Below, one piece after another: positions 1 to 7,627 of a DNA stretch of 51,591 bases. The notes beneath the pieces are model-generated. The model did no database searches. It saw only the letters and a list, made by a program, of their open reading frames with translations, and was not told the origin of the DNA. The DNA is from an uncultured Lachnospiraceae bacterium (GTDB lineage Bacteria > Bacillota > Clostridia > Lachnospirales > Lachnospiraceae): positions 1 through 51,591 of the forward strand of contig CANQBH010000011.1 of NCBI GenBank assembly GCA_947589155.1, read 5' to 3'. The first letter of the stretch is position 1. Every line of letters begins with the position of its first letter. A program made the position numbers and the translations under genes.

Positions 1-22
1 CGTGTTGTTTGCTTCAACATGA

Positions 23-51
23 ATTATACGGGTAAATCCACGTTGTTGCAA
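23..51 (-). promoter_or_regulatory. Sigma-A-type promoter reading out of the window
   Basis: On the minus strand there is TTGCAA (51-46), a 17-base spacer and TATAAT (28-23). This is a near-consensus housekeeping promoter just downstream of the response regulator gene. It points toward position 1, so it should drive a gene that lies outside the window. No coding sequence is visible in bases 1-73. Confidence 0.6.
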
Positions 52-73
52 ATGTGAGGTCACTTCATATTAT

Positions 74-1141
74 CTAACACAACTGGCGTTTGATCTTTAC
101 TAAAATTTCAAAGATCGCCGGATTGTATTTCGTTCCGGATTCCTTTTCAAGAATACGGAAGGCTTCGTCTTTGGAATAGGTGGAACGGTACGACCGTTCC
201 TCGGTCAGCGCGCAGTAGGCGGATATGATACCGACGATCTGCGCCGACAGCGGGATCTTCGATCCGGCGATCCCGCACGGATAACCGGAGCCGTCCCAGT
301 TTTCATGGTGGCTCTTTGCGATCTCCTTGGACATCTCAAGGAAACTGTTATTGACCTCGTTGGAGTCGATATCGTTTAAGATCTGCTCGCCGATCAGCGT
401 ATGCCGCTGCATGATGAGATTCTCATGCTCCGTCAGATGCTCCTTTTTTTGCAGGATGTCCGTAGGAACGGCAAGATTCCCAAGATCGCAGATCGGCGCG
501 GCCAGTTCGATCGTATCCACATACTGATCGGAGATCTGGTCGGCATATTCCATCGTCAGCTGCATGGCCTCCGTCAGCGTCCGGCAGTTCCGGCTCACGC
601 GGTCCATATGGTCGGCGTCGAACGCCGCGTTTTCTCTGGCGACGCGCAACAGGGCGTACAAAACGTTTTTCTTTTCTTTTTCGATACGGCTCAACTGTTC
701 GGAAACGGAGACCTGAAGCCGCCGGTTGACATCGAGCAGTTCCTGCGCCGTGTCAAAAACGCGCATGATCATCGTGATCCGCGCCCGCACGACTTCCGGC
801 ACGAAAGGCTTGGTGATGTAATCCGTGCCTCCGAGTTCAAAACCGCGGACGATGTCGTTCGGATCGTCGAATGCGGAAATAAAGACGACCGGAATTGCCC
901 TGGTTCTTACATTTTGTTTTAATATCCGGCAAACTTCATACCCGTCCATCTCCGGCATCGCCACATCCAGAAGGATCAGGCGGATCTCGAATTTCTCGAC
1001 GATCTTCAACGCCTGCTCCCCGTTCTCCGCAAGCACCGGCTGATAATCCATATCGCGGATAATATCGCGCAGGCGGAAGCGGTTGGCCTCTACGTCGTCA
1101 ACGATCAGAATTTTTGCAACTTTTGCGTTCCCCGCACCCAT
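74..1141 (-). CDS. Response regulator, REC domain plus degenerate HD-GYP-like domain
   Basis: A 355-residue cytoplasmic response regulator. Residues 8-125 form a receiver domain with the acidic pair D15/D16, phospho-acceptor D59 in LLDVAMPEMDG, S89 and K111. A helical linker (about 130-170) leads to an HD-GYP-type domain (about 170-355). The family hydrolyses cyclic di-GMP using an HD pair and downstream histidines. Here the expected HD in the HDxGK motif reads CDLGN (C218, D219), while HHE (278-280), DGSGYP and the tail are kept. The His-to-Cys change makes full phosphodiesterase activity doubtful (inference). It starts 11 bases after the stop of the upstream sensor kinase gene and is surely its partner. 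The start is ATG 1141, preceded by the purine-rich GGAGGGACCCG. Confidence 0.85.
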   Translation of the reverse strand: MGAGNAKVAKILIVDDVEANRFRLRDIIRDMDYQPVLAENGEQALKIVEKFEIRLILLDVAMPEMDGYEVCRILKQNVRTRAIPVVFISAFDDPNDIVRGFELGGTDYITKPFVPEVVRARITMIMRVFDTAQELLDVNRRLQVSVSEQLSRIEKEKKNVLYALLRVARENAAFDADHMDRVSRNCRTLTEAMQLTMEYADQISDQYVDTIELAAPICDLGNLAVPTDILQKKEHLTEHENLIMQRHTLIGEQILNDIDSNEVNNSFLEMSKEIAKSHHENWDGSGYPCGIAGSKIPLSAQIVGIISAYCALTEERSYRSTYSKDEAFRILEKESGTKYNPAIFEILVKIKRQLC

Positions 1142-1152
1142 CGGGTCCCTCC

Positions 1153-2613
1153 TTATGCCTCTTGGTTCAGCAGCGTCCTGAGCGTATCCACGCCCTGCGC
1201 GGTTTTATCGTAATCCTCTTTTTGCACCGCCATTTTGAGACGGAGCGCGGTATTTTTGATATCCTTCGGCGCCTGCTCGGTCAACTCCCGCAGCGTGGTC
1301 ACAAAGCCCTCCGCCTTTTCCCAGTTCTCCATCTCCGCCGAAAGGATCAATTTGTTTAATTTTCTTTTAATTTCTTCCATGTTTTCCGGAGAACCATACG
1401 TCATCACGATATTCACGCTGTTCTCCCTCTGAAATTCCTCAAAGGACGCGGCACCGCCCAGTCCGGCGGCCAGATCCGGCATCACCGCCCCGACGCGGCC
1501 GACCTTCTGCCCGAGTTTTTCAAGTTCCTCCTCCGGCACTTCCACCCAGATATGGAAAGAAAACATGGAACCTTTGCCCGCGTCGCTTTCTACATGGATC
1601 GAACCGCCCATGAGTTCCACCAGCTGTTTACAGATATTCAGGCCGAGCCCCGTGCCGCCGTACCGGCGCGAGATCGAGGCGTCCACCTGAGAAAAACTCT
1701 GGAAGAGTTTGTCCTGATCTTCTTTTGAGATGCCGATCCCCGTATCCGCCACCAGAAAGAAAAGTTCCATGCGGTTGTCCTGCAGATCGGTCCTCACCGC
1801 TTCCACGGAGATCCGCCCGACCGCGGTAAACTTGCAGGCGTTCGAGATCAGATTGTTCAATACCTGCACGATCCGCAGTTCGTCCCCGATCAGCCGGCGC
1901 GGGATATCCTCGGCAATACTGACGATAAAGTCCACGCCCTTATCGGCAATCTTGATCTTGTGGTTGCTCCTGACGTAATCCATCATCTCCCGAAAGTCAA
2001 ACTCGCGGTTCTCCAGCGTGAACTTGCCGGATTCGAGTTTGGAAAAATCGAGGATATTGTTGATGATCGCGTTCATATCCGCGCATCCGCGCTCGATCAG
2101 CGAAAGGATCCGGAGTTTTGCGCGCTCCGTCTCCATCTCTTTTAATTCCAGCGTATTTCCGAGGATGCCGTTGACCGGCGTCCGCAGTTCATGAGTCACG
2201 TTGGCGACAAACTCCGACTTGACTTTGGAAGCCTCCTGTTTTTCCTTATCGACGTGCTCGATCCGCCGCTCCAGATATACGTCCTTGGAAATGTCGATCG
2301 CAAGAAGGATGTCGGCGCCGCTCCGGCTTCCCGCGATCCGTACCACGGTCGGGAAACAGGTCCGGTTCTCCCGGTAGGCGTCCATCGTGAAGCCGTCGAG
2401 TTCCAGCGAGCGGTTCAACTCCAAAACCCCGTCGCGGTCCCGAAAAACGCCCGGATAGATCTCCAGCACATTGTGTCCGATCAGCCCGCTGTCGTAGGAC
2501 AAAAGCGTCTCGGCTGATTCGTTGGCGTATGAAATTGTGCCGTCCTTCCCGTAAAACAGAACCATTTCACGCGCCTGCTCGAGCGCCGCGCGCATGACCT
2601 CCGCGTCCATCAT
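1153..2613 (-). CDS. PAS-HisKA-HATPase sensor histidine kinase with Hpt-like tail
   Basis: A soluble histidine kinase of about 486 residues with no membrane segment, so the signal is probably sensed inside the cell. In order it has a PAS domain (about 10-110), a short coiled linker, HisKA with the phospho-acceptor in the motif THELRTPVNG (His about 141), and an HATPase domain with N-box NNLISNACKF, G1 DTGIGI and G2 GGTGLGL. The last 60 residues look like a histidine phosphotransfer helical bundle, but TTLRE stands where HTLKG is expected, so the transfer histidine is missing. The reading frame is open to a GTG at 2637. ATG 2613 is preferred because AGGGG lies about 10 bases upstream. It is cotranscribed with the response regulator gene 1141-74. 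What it senses cannot be told. Confidence 0.85.
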   Translation of the reverse strand: MMDAEVMRAALEQAREMVLFYGKDGTISYANESAETLLSYDSGLIGHNVLEIYPGVFRDRDGVLELNRSLELDGFTMDAYRENRTCFPTVVRIAGSRSGADILLAIDISKDVYLERRIEHVDKEKQEASKVKSEFVANVTHELRTPVNGILGNTLELKEMETERAKLRILSLIERGCADMNAIINNILDFSKLESGKFTLENREFDFREMMDYVRSNHKIKIADKGVDFIVSIAEDIPRRLIGDELRIVQVLNNLISNACKFTAVGRISVEAVRTDLQDNRMELFFLVADTGIGISKEDQDKLFQSFSQVDASISRRYGGTGLGLNICKQLVELMGGSIHVESDAGKGSMFSFHIWVEVPEEELEKLGQKVGRVGAVMPDLAAGLGGAASFEEFQRENSVNIVMTYGSPENMEEIKRKLNKLILSAEMENWEKAEGFVTTLRELTEQAPKDIKNTALRLKMAVQKEDYDKTAQGVDTLRTLLNQEA

Positions 2614-2650
2614 AGGCCCACTTCCCCTGTTACACACTCAAATCACATAC

Positions 2651-2679
2651 ATTATAGTAGAAATTGTCGAAAAGCGCAA
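2651..2679 (-). promoter_or_regulatory. Sigma-A-type promoter of the kinase/regulator operon
   Basis: On the minus strand TTGCGC (2679-2674), a 17-base spacer and TATAAT (2656-2651). Expected transcription start is near 2644, leaving a leader of about 30 bases before ATG 2613. This also argues against the GTG at 2637. Confidence 0.7.
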
Positions 2680-2684
2680 GCCTT

Positions 2685-2702
2685 ACCACAAGATATTGTG
2701 GT
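2685..2702. promoter_or_regulatory. Perfect inverted repeat just upstream of the -35 box
   Basis: ACCACAA-GATA-TTGTGGT is a perfect 7-base inverted repeat with a 4-base centre. It lies five bases upstream of the kinase promoter's -35 element and has no T-run on the minus side, so it looks more like a protein-binding site than a terminator. This is an inference from symmetry and position only. Confidence 0.4.
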
Positions 2703-2720
2703 GAATCTTGCACCAAAATC

Positions 2721-3497
2721 CTATTTCCGATGCGAACGGAGAAATTCCAATCCAAATTCGCTGCGCTTCTGTCCGATCCTGTTTGTTTTTTTGAATCCCT
2801 GTACCCTGCGGATCGCCGCTTTTGAGGCGAACCCCATGGAAGAAAGCGATCTTGTCATCCACTCTTTTCCGCCGATCGTCTCATGTTTCTTTTCTTCGAT
2901 CGTATCGACGACGTTATCCATATACTGATTCAGCGCGTCTTCGGCGGCGATGACCACTTTCTCAAAATGCGTCAGCGCCGAAACCGTCAGCGTGGTGTCA
3001 ATGGCGTAAAGACACATGAAGACCAGACTCAGCACCTCATAGCCGAGCGGCGTGATCCAGCCGGTCACCTCTTTTGTCCATGGCGCGATCACATAAACGA
3101 CCAGAAGCCCCGCCAGCCCGAACCCGATGGAGCACGGCAGACAGACCCGCCCGTGGATGTTCAGCGGCAGGCTGCTGTAATCCCACCAGTACGCATGGAA
3201 CAGTTTTTCCAGCAAAAAGGACGTGGTGTATTCGAGCACGATGCTTCCGAAAAACGAAACAAGAAAGACCTGCCACCATGTAAAGGACGCATTTTCGGCA
3301 TTTCCTACATTTGCGGCAACAACGTCCGTCAGCGCCGTGATGGCGACGCCGCCGACGCCATAGATCGGACAGACCGGCCCGTAAAGGAATCCGCGGTTGT
3401 CCCATTTTCCCGTCTTTATCGTGCAGTACAGCGTCTCATAAATCCATCCCATACAACTAAAAATCGCAAAATAAGTAAAGTATCGACTGATCCACAT
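2721..3497 (-). CDS. CmpB-like integral membrane protein (putative ABC-transporter type IV family)
   Basis: A 258-residue protein with about five or six hydrophobic segments in the first 190 residues and a charged cytoplasmic tail ending in many Arg and Lys. The opening FTYFAIFSCMGWIYETLYC and the segment GFLYGPVCPIYGVG are typical of the family annotated as putative ABC transporter permease (PF06541), common in Clostridia. Its biochemical role is not established. ATG 3497 is preceded by AGGAGGAAG. It lies between a terminator on its upstream side and the kinase promoter on its downstream side, so it is probably monocistronic. Confidence 0.75.
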   Translation of the reverse strand: MWISRYFTYFAIFSCMGWIYETLYCTIKTGKWDNRGFLYGPVCPIYGVGGVAITALTDVVAANVGNAENASFTWWQVFLVSFFGSIVLEYTTSFLLEKLFHAYWWDYSSLPLNIHGRVCLPCSIGFGLAGLLVVYVIAPWTKEVTGWITPLGYEVLSLVFMCLYAIDTTLTVSALTHFEKVVIAAEDALNQYMDNVVDTIEEKKHETIGGKEWMTRSLSSMGFASKAAIRRVQGFKKTNRIGQKRSEFGLEFLRSHRK

Positions 3498-3538
3498 CGC
3501 TTCTTCCTCCTATCGTCTGCGCTTCCTCTATTGTAACA

Positions 3539-3570
3539 CAAAAAGAAGCCGGTGTATGATCCGGCTTCTT
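3539..3570 (-). terminator. Rho-independent terminator of the gene at 3596-4201
   Basis: On the minus strand GAAGCCGG-(8)-CCGGCTTC is followed by TTTTT. It closes the small gene that ends at 3596. Confidence 0.8.
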
Positions 3571-3595
3571 CAAATATGAAATTCTTTTTTGGGAC

Positions 3596-4201
3596 TTATG
3601 CGCTCACGCCTTTGGAAGCATAGTAGTCGTCGAACATCTTGTTGGCGGCTTCGATTGTCTGGCGGCTGATCTCAGGAAGGCTGCCGCCCCATGCTTCTTC
3701 CGCCTGCTTAAATCCCTTTTCCATGGCGGCCTGCATTTCTTTCATCTTGTCTACATCGTCTCCGGCCAGCGCGCTGGCAAAATCAAACAGCCGCTGCGAC
3801 GTCTGGTTGATCCCCCAGTATCCGTTCTCGGAAACATCTTCCTTGGCCTGCGCGATATCCGACGCGCTGACGTTTTTAAGATTTTCCGCTGAGAACAGGG
3901 ACGCGAGATTTGACGTGCCCGCCTGTTTGGACAGCATCTCGCTGACCAGATTCGTCAACTGCTGCCGACGGTTGATCTCATCCTGCTTTAACTGCTGTAC
4001 CAGGGCCTCGCGGTCGCTCTTGCTCATCTTGTTGATCGAATACGATGATTTGGACGTTGCCCCCGAAGACTTCTCATATACGGCCGCCGTCTCAGCCGCC
4101 TTTCCCTCGGTCTTGTCCGCAGCCTTGGACGCCGTCTGCGCCGGCTGCGCCGCGTAAGCGGAATAAACGTCCGTGCTTGTTCCTACATTGCTGACACTCA
4201 T
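3596..4201 (-). CDS. Uncharacterised helical protein, possible flagellar-regulon member
   Basis: 201 residues with no signal peptide or membrane segment. The first 60 residues are low-complexity and rich in Ala, Ser, Thr and Lys. From about residue 60 the protein is charged and mostly helical, and it ends in EAANKMFDDYYASKGVSA. I do not recognise a named domain; similar proteins of unknown role occur in Lachnospiraceae. ATG 4201 follows AAGGAGGTAGCGT, a strong ribosome binding site. Upstream is a sigma-28-like promoter and downstream a terminator, so the gene stands alone. The promoter suggests, but does not show, a link to motility. Confidence 0.7.
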   Translation of the reverse strand: MSVSNVGTSTDVYSAYAAQPAQTASKAADKTEGKAAETAAVYEKSSGATSKSSYSINKMSKSDREALVQQLKQDEINRRQQLTNLVSEMLSKQAGTSNLASLFSAENLKNVSASDIAQAKEDVSENGYWGINQTSQRLFDFASALAGDDVDKMKEMQAAMEKGFKQAEEAWGGSLPEISRQTIEAANKMFDDYYASKGVSA

Positions 4202-4265
4202 ACGCTACCTCCTTGTGAATCTGATTTTTTGAATGCAAATCCGTTTGCATACCCCTACGTTTTTT

Positions 4266-4292
4266 ATGTCGGCATATTTTTCGATTTTCTTA
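4266..4292 (-). promoter_or_regulatory. Sigma-28 (SigD)-like promoter
   Basis: On the minus strand TAAG (4292-4289), 15 bases, then GCCGACAT (4273-4266). The SigD consensus in Firmicutes is TAAA-N15-GCCGATAT, so 10 of 12 defined positions match with exact spacing. It lies 64 bases upstream of ATG 4201. Confidence 0.5.
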
Positions 4293-4322
4293 ACCGCAAG
4301 ATCGAAAAAATACCAACTTATA

Positions 4323-4367
4323 GCGCGGACGCATCATGATCCGAACTCCGTTCGGCGGCGTCCGCGC
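4323..4367 (-). terminator. Probable terminator downstream of tmRNA
   Basis: On the minus strand a perfect 10-base stem GCGCGGACGC / GCGTCCGCGC encloses a smaller hairpin CCGAAC-GGA-GTTCGG. A TATTTTTT run follows after about 10 bases. The gap between stem and T-run makes it less classical than others in the window, but it lies where ssrA transcription must end. Confidence 0.5.
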
Positions 4368-4416
4368 AAAAGATAAGGAATCCTCCCGGCTTCGCCGACC
4401 CCCTTACCTCAATAAC

Positions 4417-4752
4417 TGGACTAGACGGGAATCGAACCCGTGTCCGAAAACCGGTCCCCTGTCCTTCTACGAGTGTAGTTGCTCTTTTTTCATTCCCTCC
4501 GCCGCCCGGGGAACAACACCCTGACGGTTTTAGTAGCTTCATGGTACGCCCGCAGAGGCAAAGCTTAGTCTGCGTCGTTTCTCACATGGTCGAAGCCCGG
4601 TCTCTAAGGTGTGAGTGCCTTACAGCGGACTGCCGCCCTTAGGCAGCGTATGCTAAATTATCGTTAGCGTTTATTTTTTGTTTGCCATTTAACGCATCGC
4701 ATGCGACTCGCTTCTCCAGTTTCGCGGTCCCCGTCGAAACCTTTACTAGCCC
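4417..4752 (-). ncRNA. ssrA: Transfer-messenger RNA (tmRNA)
   Basis: The 5' end (minus strand) GGGCTAG pairs with CTAGTCC near the 3' end to form the 7-base acceptor stem. The 5' part continues AAAGGTTTCGACGGGG and the 3' part carries the T-arm GGTTCGATTCCCG, all typical of one-piece tmRNA. The tag reading frame ends ANDNLAYAA followed by TAA (4668-4639). The 3' CCA is not encoded: the bases after the discriminator A are GTT. About 336 bases long. tmRNA rescues stalled ribosomes with SmpB, whose gene lies 20 bases upstream. Confidence 0.95.
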
Positions 4753-4772
4753 ATAACGTATTTTGACCCGCC

Positions 4773-5233
4773 TCAGATCCTGCGGATCTTAAACTCTCTT
4801 TCGGCTTCTCTTTTCATGTCCTTTTTGGCGATATCCGCCCGCTTGTCGTAAAGTTTCTTGCCTTTTGCCAGCGCGATCTCGACCTTGACGCGGCTGCCTT
4901 TGAAGTACACTTCCACCGGAACGAGCGTATAGCCCTTTTCCGCGATCCTGCCCTGCAGCCTTCGGATCTCCTCCTTATGCAGCAGAAGTTTTCGCGTGCG
5001 CAGCGGATCCCGATTGAAAAGATTGCCTTTTTCATAAGGGGAGATGTGCATCTGAAAGAGGAAGACCTCCGAGCCCTCGATCCGAACGAACGCCTCTTTG
5101 ATACTGCATTTGCCCATCCGCAGCGATTTGACTTCCGTGCCGTGGAGTTCGATCCCCGCCTCGTAGGTCTCCTCCAAGAAGTAGTCATGCCGCGCTTTTT
5201 TGTTGTTGGCAATGAGTTTTCTGCCTTGCCCAT
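4773..5233 (-). CDS. smpB: SsrA-binding protein SmpB, apparent frameshift after codon 5
   Basis: SmpB binds tmRNA and brings it to stalled ribosomes. The frame from about 5219 to 4773 gives the conserved [17 protein letters not shown], then [13 protein letters not shown] and [12 protein letters not shown], ending about where the family ends. In this frame there is no ATG, GTG or TTG before the conserved start and a TAA lies at 5255-5253; the first usable start, TTG 5177, would cut about 15 conserved residues. The natural start is ATG 5233 (MGKAEN) after AAGGGAG, but it is in the neighbouring frame. One missing A in the AAAA run at 5217-5220 would restore MGKAEKLIANN. Either a sequencing error, a true lesion or a frameshift event. 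It follows rnr by 39 bases and precedes ssrA. Confidence 0.85.
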
Positions 5234-5272
5234 GCTGTTCTCCCTTACCTTCTTATTGTATGACAGATCGCG

Positions 5273-7228
5273 TCATTCTACAAGTGAAAAATCAATCGTC
5301 CGCGCCGCCGTATCCGCCGATTCGATCATGATGTTCACGCGCTGCCCGAGCACGAACCGCCGGTTGGTGTGCTCGCCGACCAGTTCATAGGTCTCCTCCT
5401 CAAACCGGTAATAATCTCCCGGGAGGGACGCGATCGGGATCAGGCCCTCGAGCGTGTTGGGAAGTTCGACATAAAGCCCCCATCCGGTCACGCCCGAGAT
5501 CACGCCTTCCTGCGTTTCCCCGATATGGCCAAGCGCGTATTCCGCTTTCTTGAGTTTGTCCACTTCCCGCTCCACTTCGTCCGCCCTGCGCTCCAGACGG
5601 CTTGCGGACGCCGCGACCTCGTCGAGCAGCGCGGCGTAATGCTCTTTTCTCTCCTCCGTCATCCGTCCGCGCAGACAGTCTTTGATGATACGGTGGATCT
5701 GCAGATCCGGATAGCGGCGGATCGGCGACGTGAAATGGCAGTAATACTCCGCCGCCAGACCAAAATGTCCGGTATTGCTTGTGGAATATTTTGCCTGCTG
5801 CATGGAACGCAGCGTCAGCCTGCTGATCAGATCCTCCTCCGGTTCGCCCTGAATCTCGCCCAGAAGTTTCTGCAGTTCCTTCGGATGGATCCCGCCCTTT
5901 TTTCCGCCTCCATGGATCACATAGCCGAAGTTGCCGATCAGCGCCGCCAGTTTCCTGATCTTATCCGCATCCGGCACGCCGTGCGTCCGATACACAAACG
6001 GGATGTCCATCCAGTAAAAATGTTCCGCCACCGTCTCGTTGGCCAGCAGCATGAAATCCTCGATCAGTTTCGTCGCCGCATTTCTTTCATACGGCGCGAT
6101 CTCTTTGACCTTTCCTTCATCGTCCAAAAGGATCTTCGTTTCCGGCAGGTCAAAATCCAGCGAACCCCTGCGCCTGCGCTTGCGGCGGAGGATCGCGGAA
6201 AGATCGCGCATCTCTTCCAGCATCGGCACCAAAGGCGCATAGGCGGCGCGTTCCTTTTCGTCGCCTTCTAAGATCTTATTCACGGAAGTATAACTCATCC
6301 TCCGGTCCACACGGATCACGCTCTCCGCGATCGTATGGTCTGTGACGCAGCCGTCGGCGTCCACCGTCATGATACAACTGAGCGTCAGCCTGTCTTCACC
6401 CTGATTCAGGGAACAAATGCCGTTGGATAAGGCGTGCGGCAGCATCGGGATCACGCGGTCCACAAGGTACACGCTGGTGCCGCGTTCCCGCGCCTCGCGG
6501 TCCGGCGCGCTGTTCTCCTGCACATAGTTGGCAACGTCGGCAATATGGACGCCGAGTTCGTAAGCCTCCCCTTTCCTCCGGAGCGAAACGGCGTCGTCCA
6601 GATCTTTGGCGTCTTCGCCGTCGATCGTGACCATCTGCCAAGCCCGCAGATCCAGCCGGCCTTCCATGTCCGCTTCCGAAACGTCTTCGGCCGCGCGCCC
6701 TGCCCGGTTTAGCACTTTCTCCGGAAATTCCGTCGGCAGTTCAAAACTGCGGATCAGAGAAAGGATATCCACGCCCGGATCGTCGGCGTGTCCCAAGATC
6801 TCTATGATCTCTCCTTCCGGATTCCTGCCGTCCTGCCCGTAGTCTGTGATCCGGCATACCACTTTATGCCCGTTGACGGCGCTGTTGTCCCTGCCCTGCG
6901 GGATGAAGACGTCCTGCAGGATCCTTACATTGTCCGCGATCACGAAACCGTAGTTTTTTGACTTCTTGTATATGCCGACGACCGTATCGACCGCGTGTTC
7001 CAAGACCTGCGTCACCCTTGCTTCGCGGCGACGCCCTCCGGCGCGCGGCATAGGCCGGATCTGCACCAGATCGCCGTGCATGGCCGTTCCTTTGCATTTC
7101 TCCGGAATGTAATAGTCCTCGTCTTCCCCTTCCACCGTAACAAAGCCAAACCCTTTCGGATGCGCCGAAAAGATCCCCTGCAGATTCTGTTCTTTTTCCT
7201 TCTTTTCCCGTAACGCTTCTTTGCCCAT
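5273..7228 (-). CDS. rnr: Ribonuclease R (3'-5' exoribonuclease)
   Basis: 651 residues from ATG 7228. Two OB/cold-shock domains (about 15-150) precede the RNB catalytic domain (about 185-520) with metal-binding aspartates in IDGEDAKDLDDA (201-213) and the signature TSPIRRYPD near residue 500. An S1 domain (572-651) ends the protein without the Lys-rich tail some family members have. It degrades structured RNA processively and, with tmRNA-SmpB, clears defective mRNA; its place directly before smpB-ssrA fits that. The frame stays open upstream to 7627, but that part is out of frame with secG and covers its terminator. ATG 7228 has AGAGGG 5 bases upstream. Confidence 0.93.
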   Translation of the reverse strand: MGKEALREKKEKEQNLQGIFSAHPKGFGFVTVEGEDEDYYIPEKCKGTAMHGDLVQIRPMPRAGGRRREARVTQVLEHAVDTVVGIYKKSKNYGFVIADNVRILQDVFIPQGRDNSAVNGHKVVCRITDYGQDGRNPEGEIIEILGHADDPGVDILSLIRSFELPTEFPEKVLNRAGRAAEDVSEADMEGRLDLRAWQMVTIDGEDAKDLDDAVSLRRKGEAYELGVHIADVANYVQENSAPDREARERGTSVYLVDRVIPMLPHALSNGICSLNQGEDRLTLSCIMTVDADGCVTDHTIAESVIRVDRRMSYTSVNKILEGDEKERAAYAPLVPMLEEMRDLSAILRRKRRRRGSLDFDLPETKILLDDEGKVKEIAPYERNAATKLIEDFMLLANETVAEHFYWMDIPFVYRTHGVPDADKIRKLAALIGNFGYVIHGGGKKGGIHPKELQKLLGEIQGEPEEDLISRLTLRSMQQAKYSTSNTGHFGLAAEYYCHFTSPIRRYPDLQIHRIIKDCLRGRMTEERKEHYAALLDEVAASASRLERRADEVEREVDKLKKAEYALGHIGETQEGVISGVTGWGLYVELPNTLEGLIPIASLPGDYYRFEEETYELVGEHTNRRFVLGQRVNIMIESADTAARTIDFSLVE

Positions 7229-7257
7229 GTTCCCTCTCTTTTTCCTGTCCAAACGGT

Positions 7258-7287
7258 AAAAAAGACCATCGCTTGCGGCGATGGTCT
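7258..7287 (-). terminator. Terminator between secG and rnr
   Basis: On the minus strand AGACCATCGC-(CGCAA)-GCGATGGTCT is followed by TTTTTT. It sits 16 bases after the secG stop and 30 bases before the rnr start, so rnr is either transcribed by read-through or from a promoter I cannot identify. Confidence 0.8.
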
Positions 7288-7302
7288 CAACGCTTCCCGT
7301 CC

Positions 7303-7545
7303 TTAAAAACTTCCGATGTTCAGGATGGCGGCGATCACAAAGAATACCAGAACGAGGCAACTGGTGACTTTGACCAGGATCCCTTCTTTCGACCGTCCCT
7401 TGTTCTTGCTCCAATAGGTCTCCGTCGACTGTCCGCTCAGCGAACCGAGCCCTGCGGATTTGCCTTCCTGAAACAGGATGATCACCGTTATCGCAACGCA
7501 AACTATGATAAAAAGTATGGTTAATATTGTCTTTAGAATCTCCAT
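7303..7545 (-). CDS. secG: Preprotein translocase subunit SecG
   Basis: 80 residues with two membrane segments (about 3-25 and 55-77) separated by a polar loop. The motif ILFQEGKSAGLGSLSG is the conserved SecG loop, and TETYWSKNKGRSKEGIL follows. SecG joins SecY and SecE in the export channel. ATG 7545 has AGGAGG 7 bases upstream, so it is chosen over the in-frame upstream starts. Its position beside rnr-smpB-ssrA is the usual Firmicutes order. Confidence 0.93.
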   Translation of the reverse strand: MEILKTILTILFIIVCVAITVIILFQEGKSAGLGSLSGQSTETYWSKNKGRSKEGILVKVTSCLVLVFFVIAAILNIGSF

Positions 7546-7598
7546 GATAAACCTCCTCGCCATGTCCATGGGGCTCAAAACCAGTCATAACGTTTAAC

Positions 7599-7627
7599 AC
7601 CATATCACACTTTTTTGTTTTTTTCAA
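7599..7627 (-). promoter_or_regulatory. Sigma-A-type promoter of secG
   Basis: On the minus strand TTGAAA (7627-7622), 17 bases, TATGGT (7604-7599), about 54 bases before the secG start. It overlaps the last codons of the upstream histidine kinase gene. Confidence 0.55.

Noticed and set aside
7229-7627. Long N-terminal extension of RNase R (784-residue frame)
   Set aside because: It runs through the secG gene and its terminator in another frame, has no similarity to RNase R, and ATG 7228 has a good ribosome binding site.
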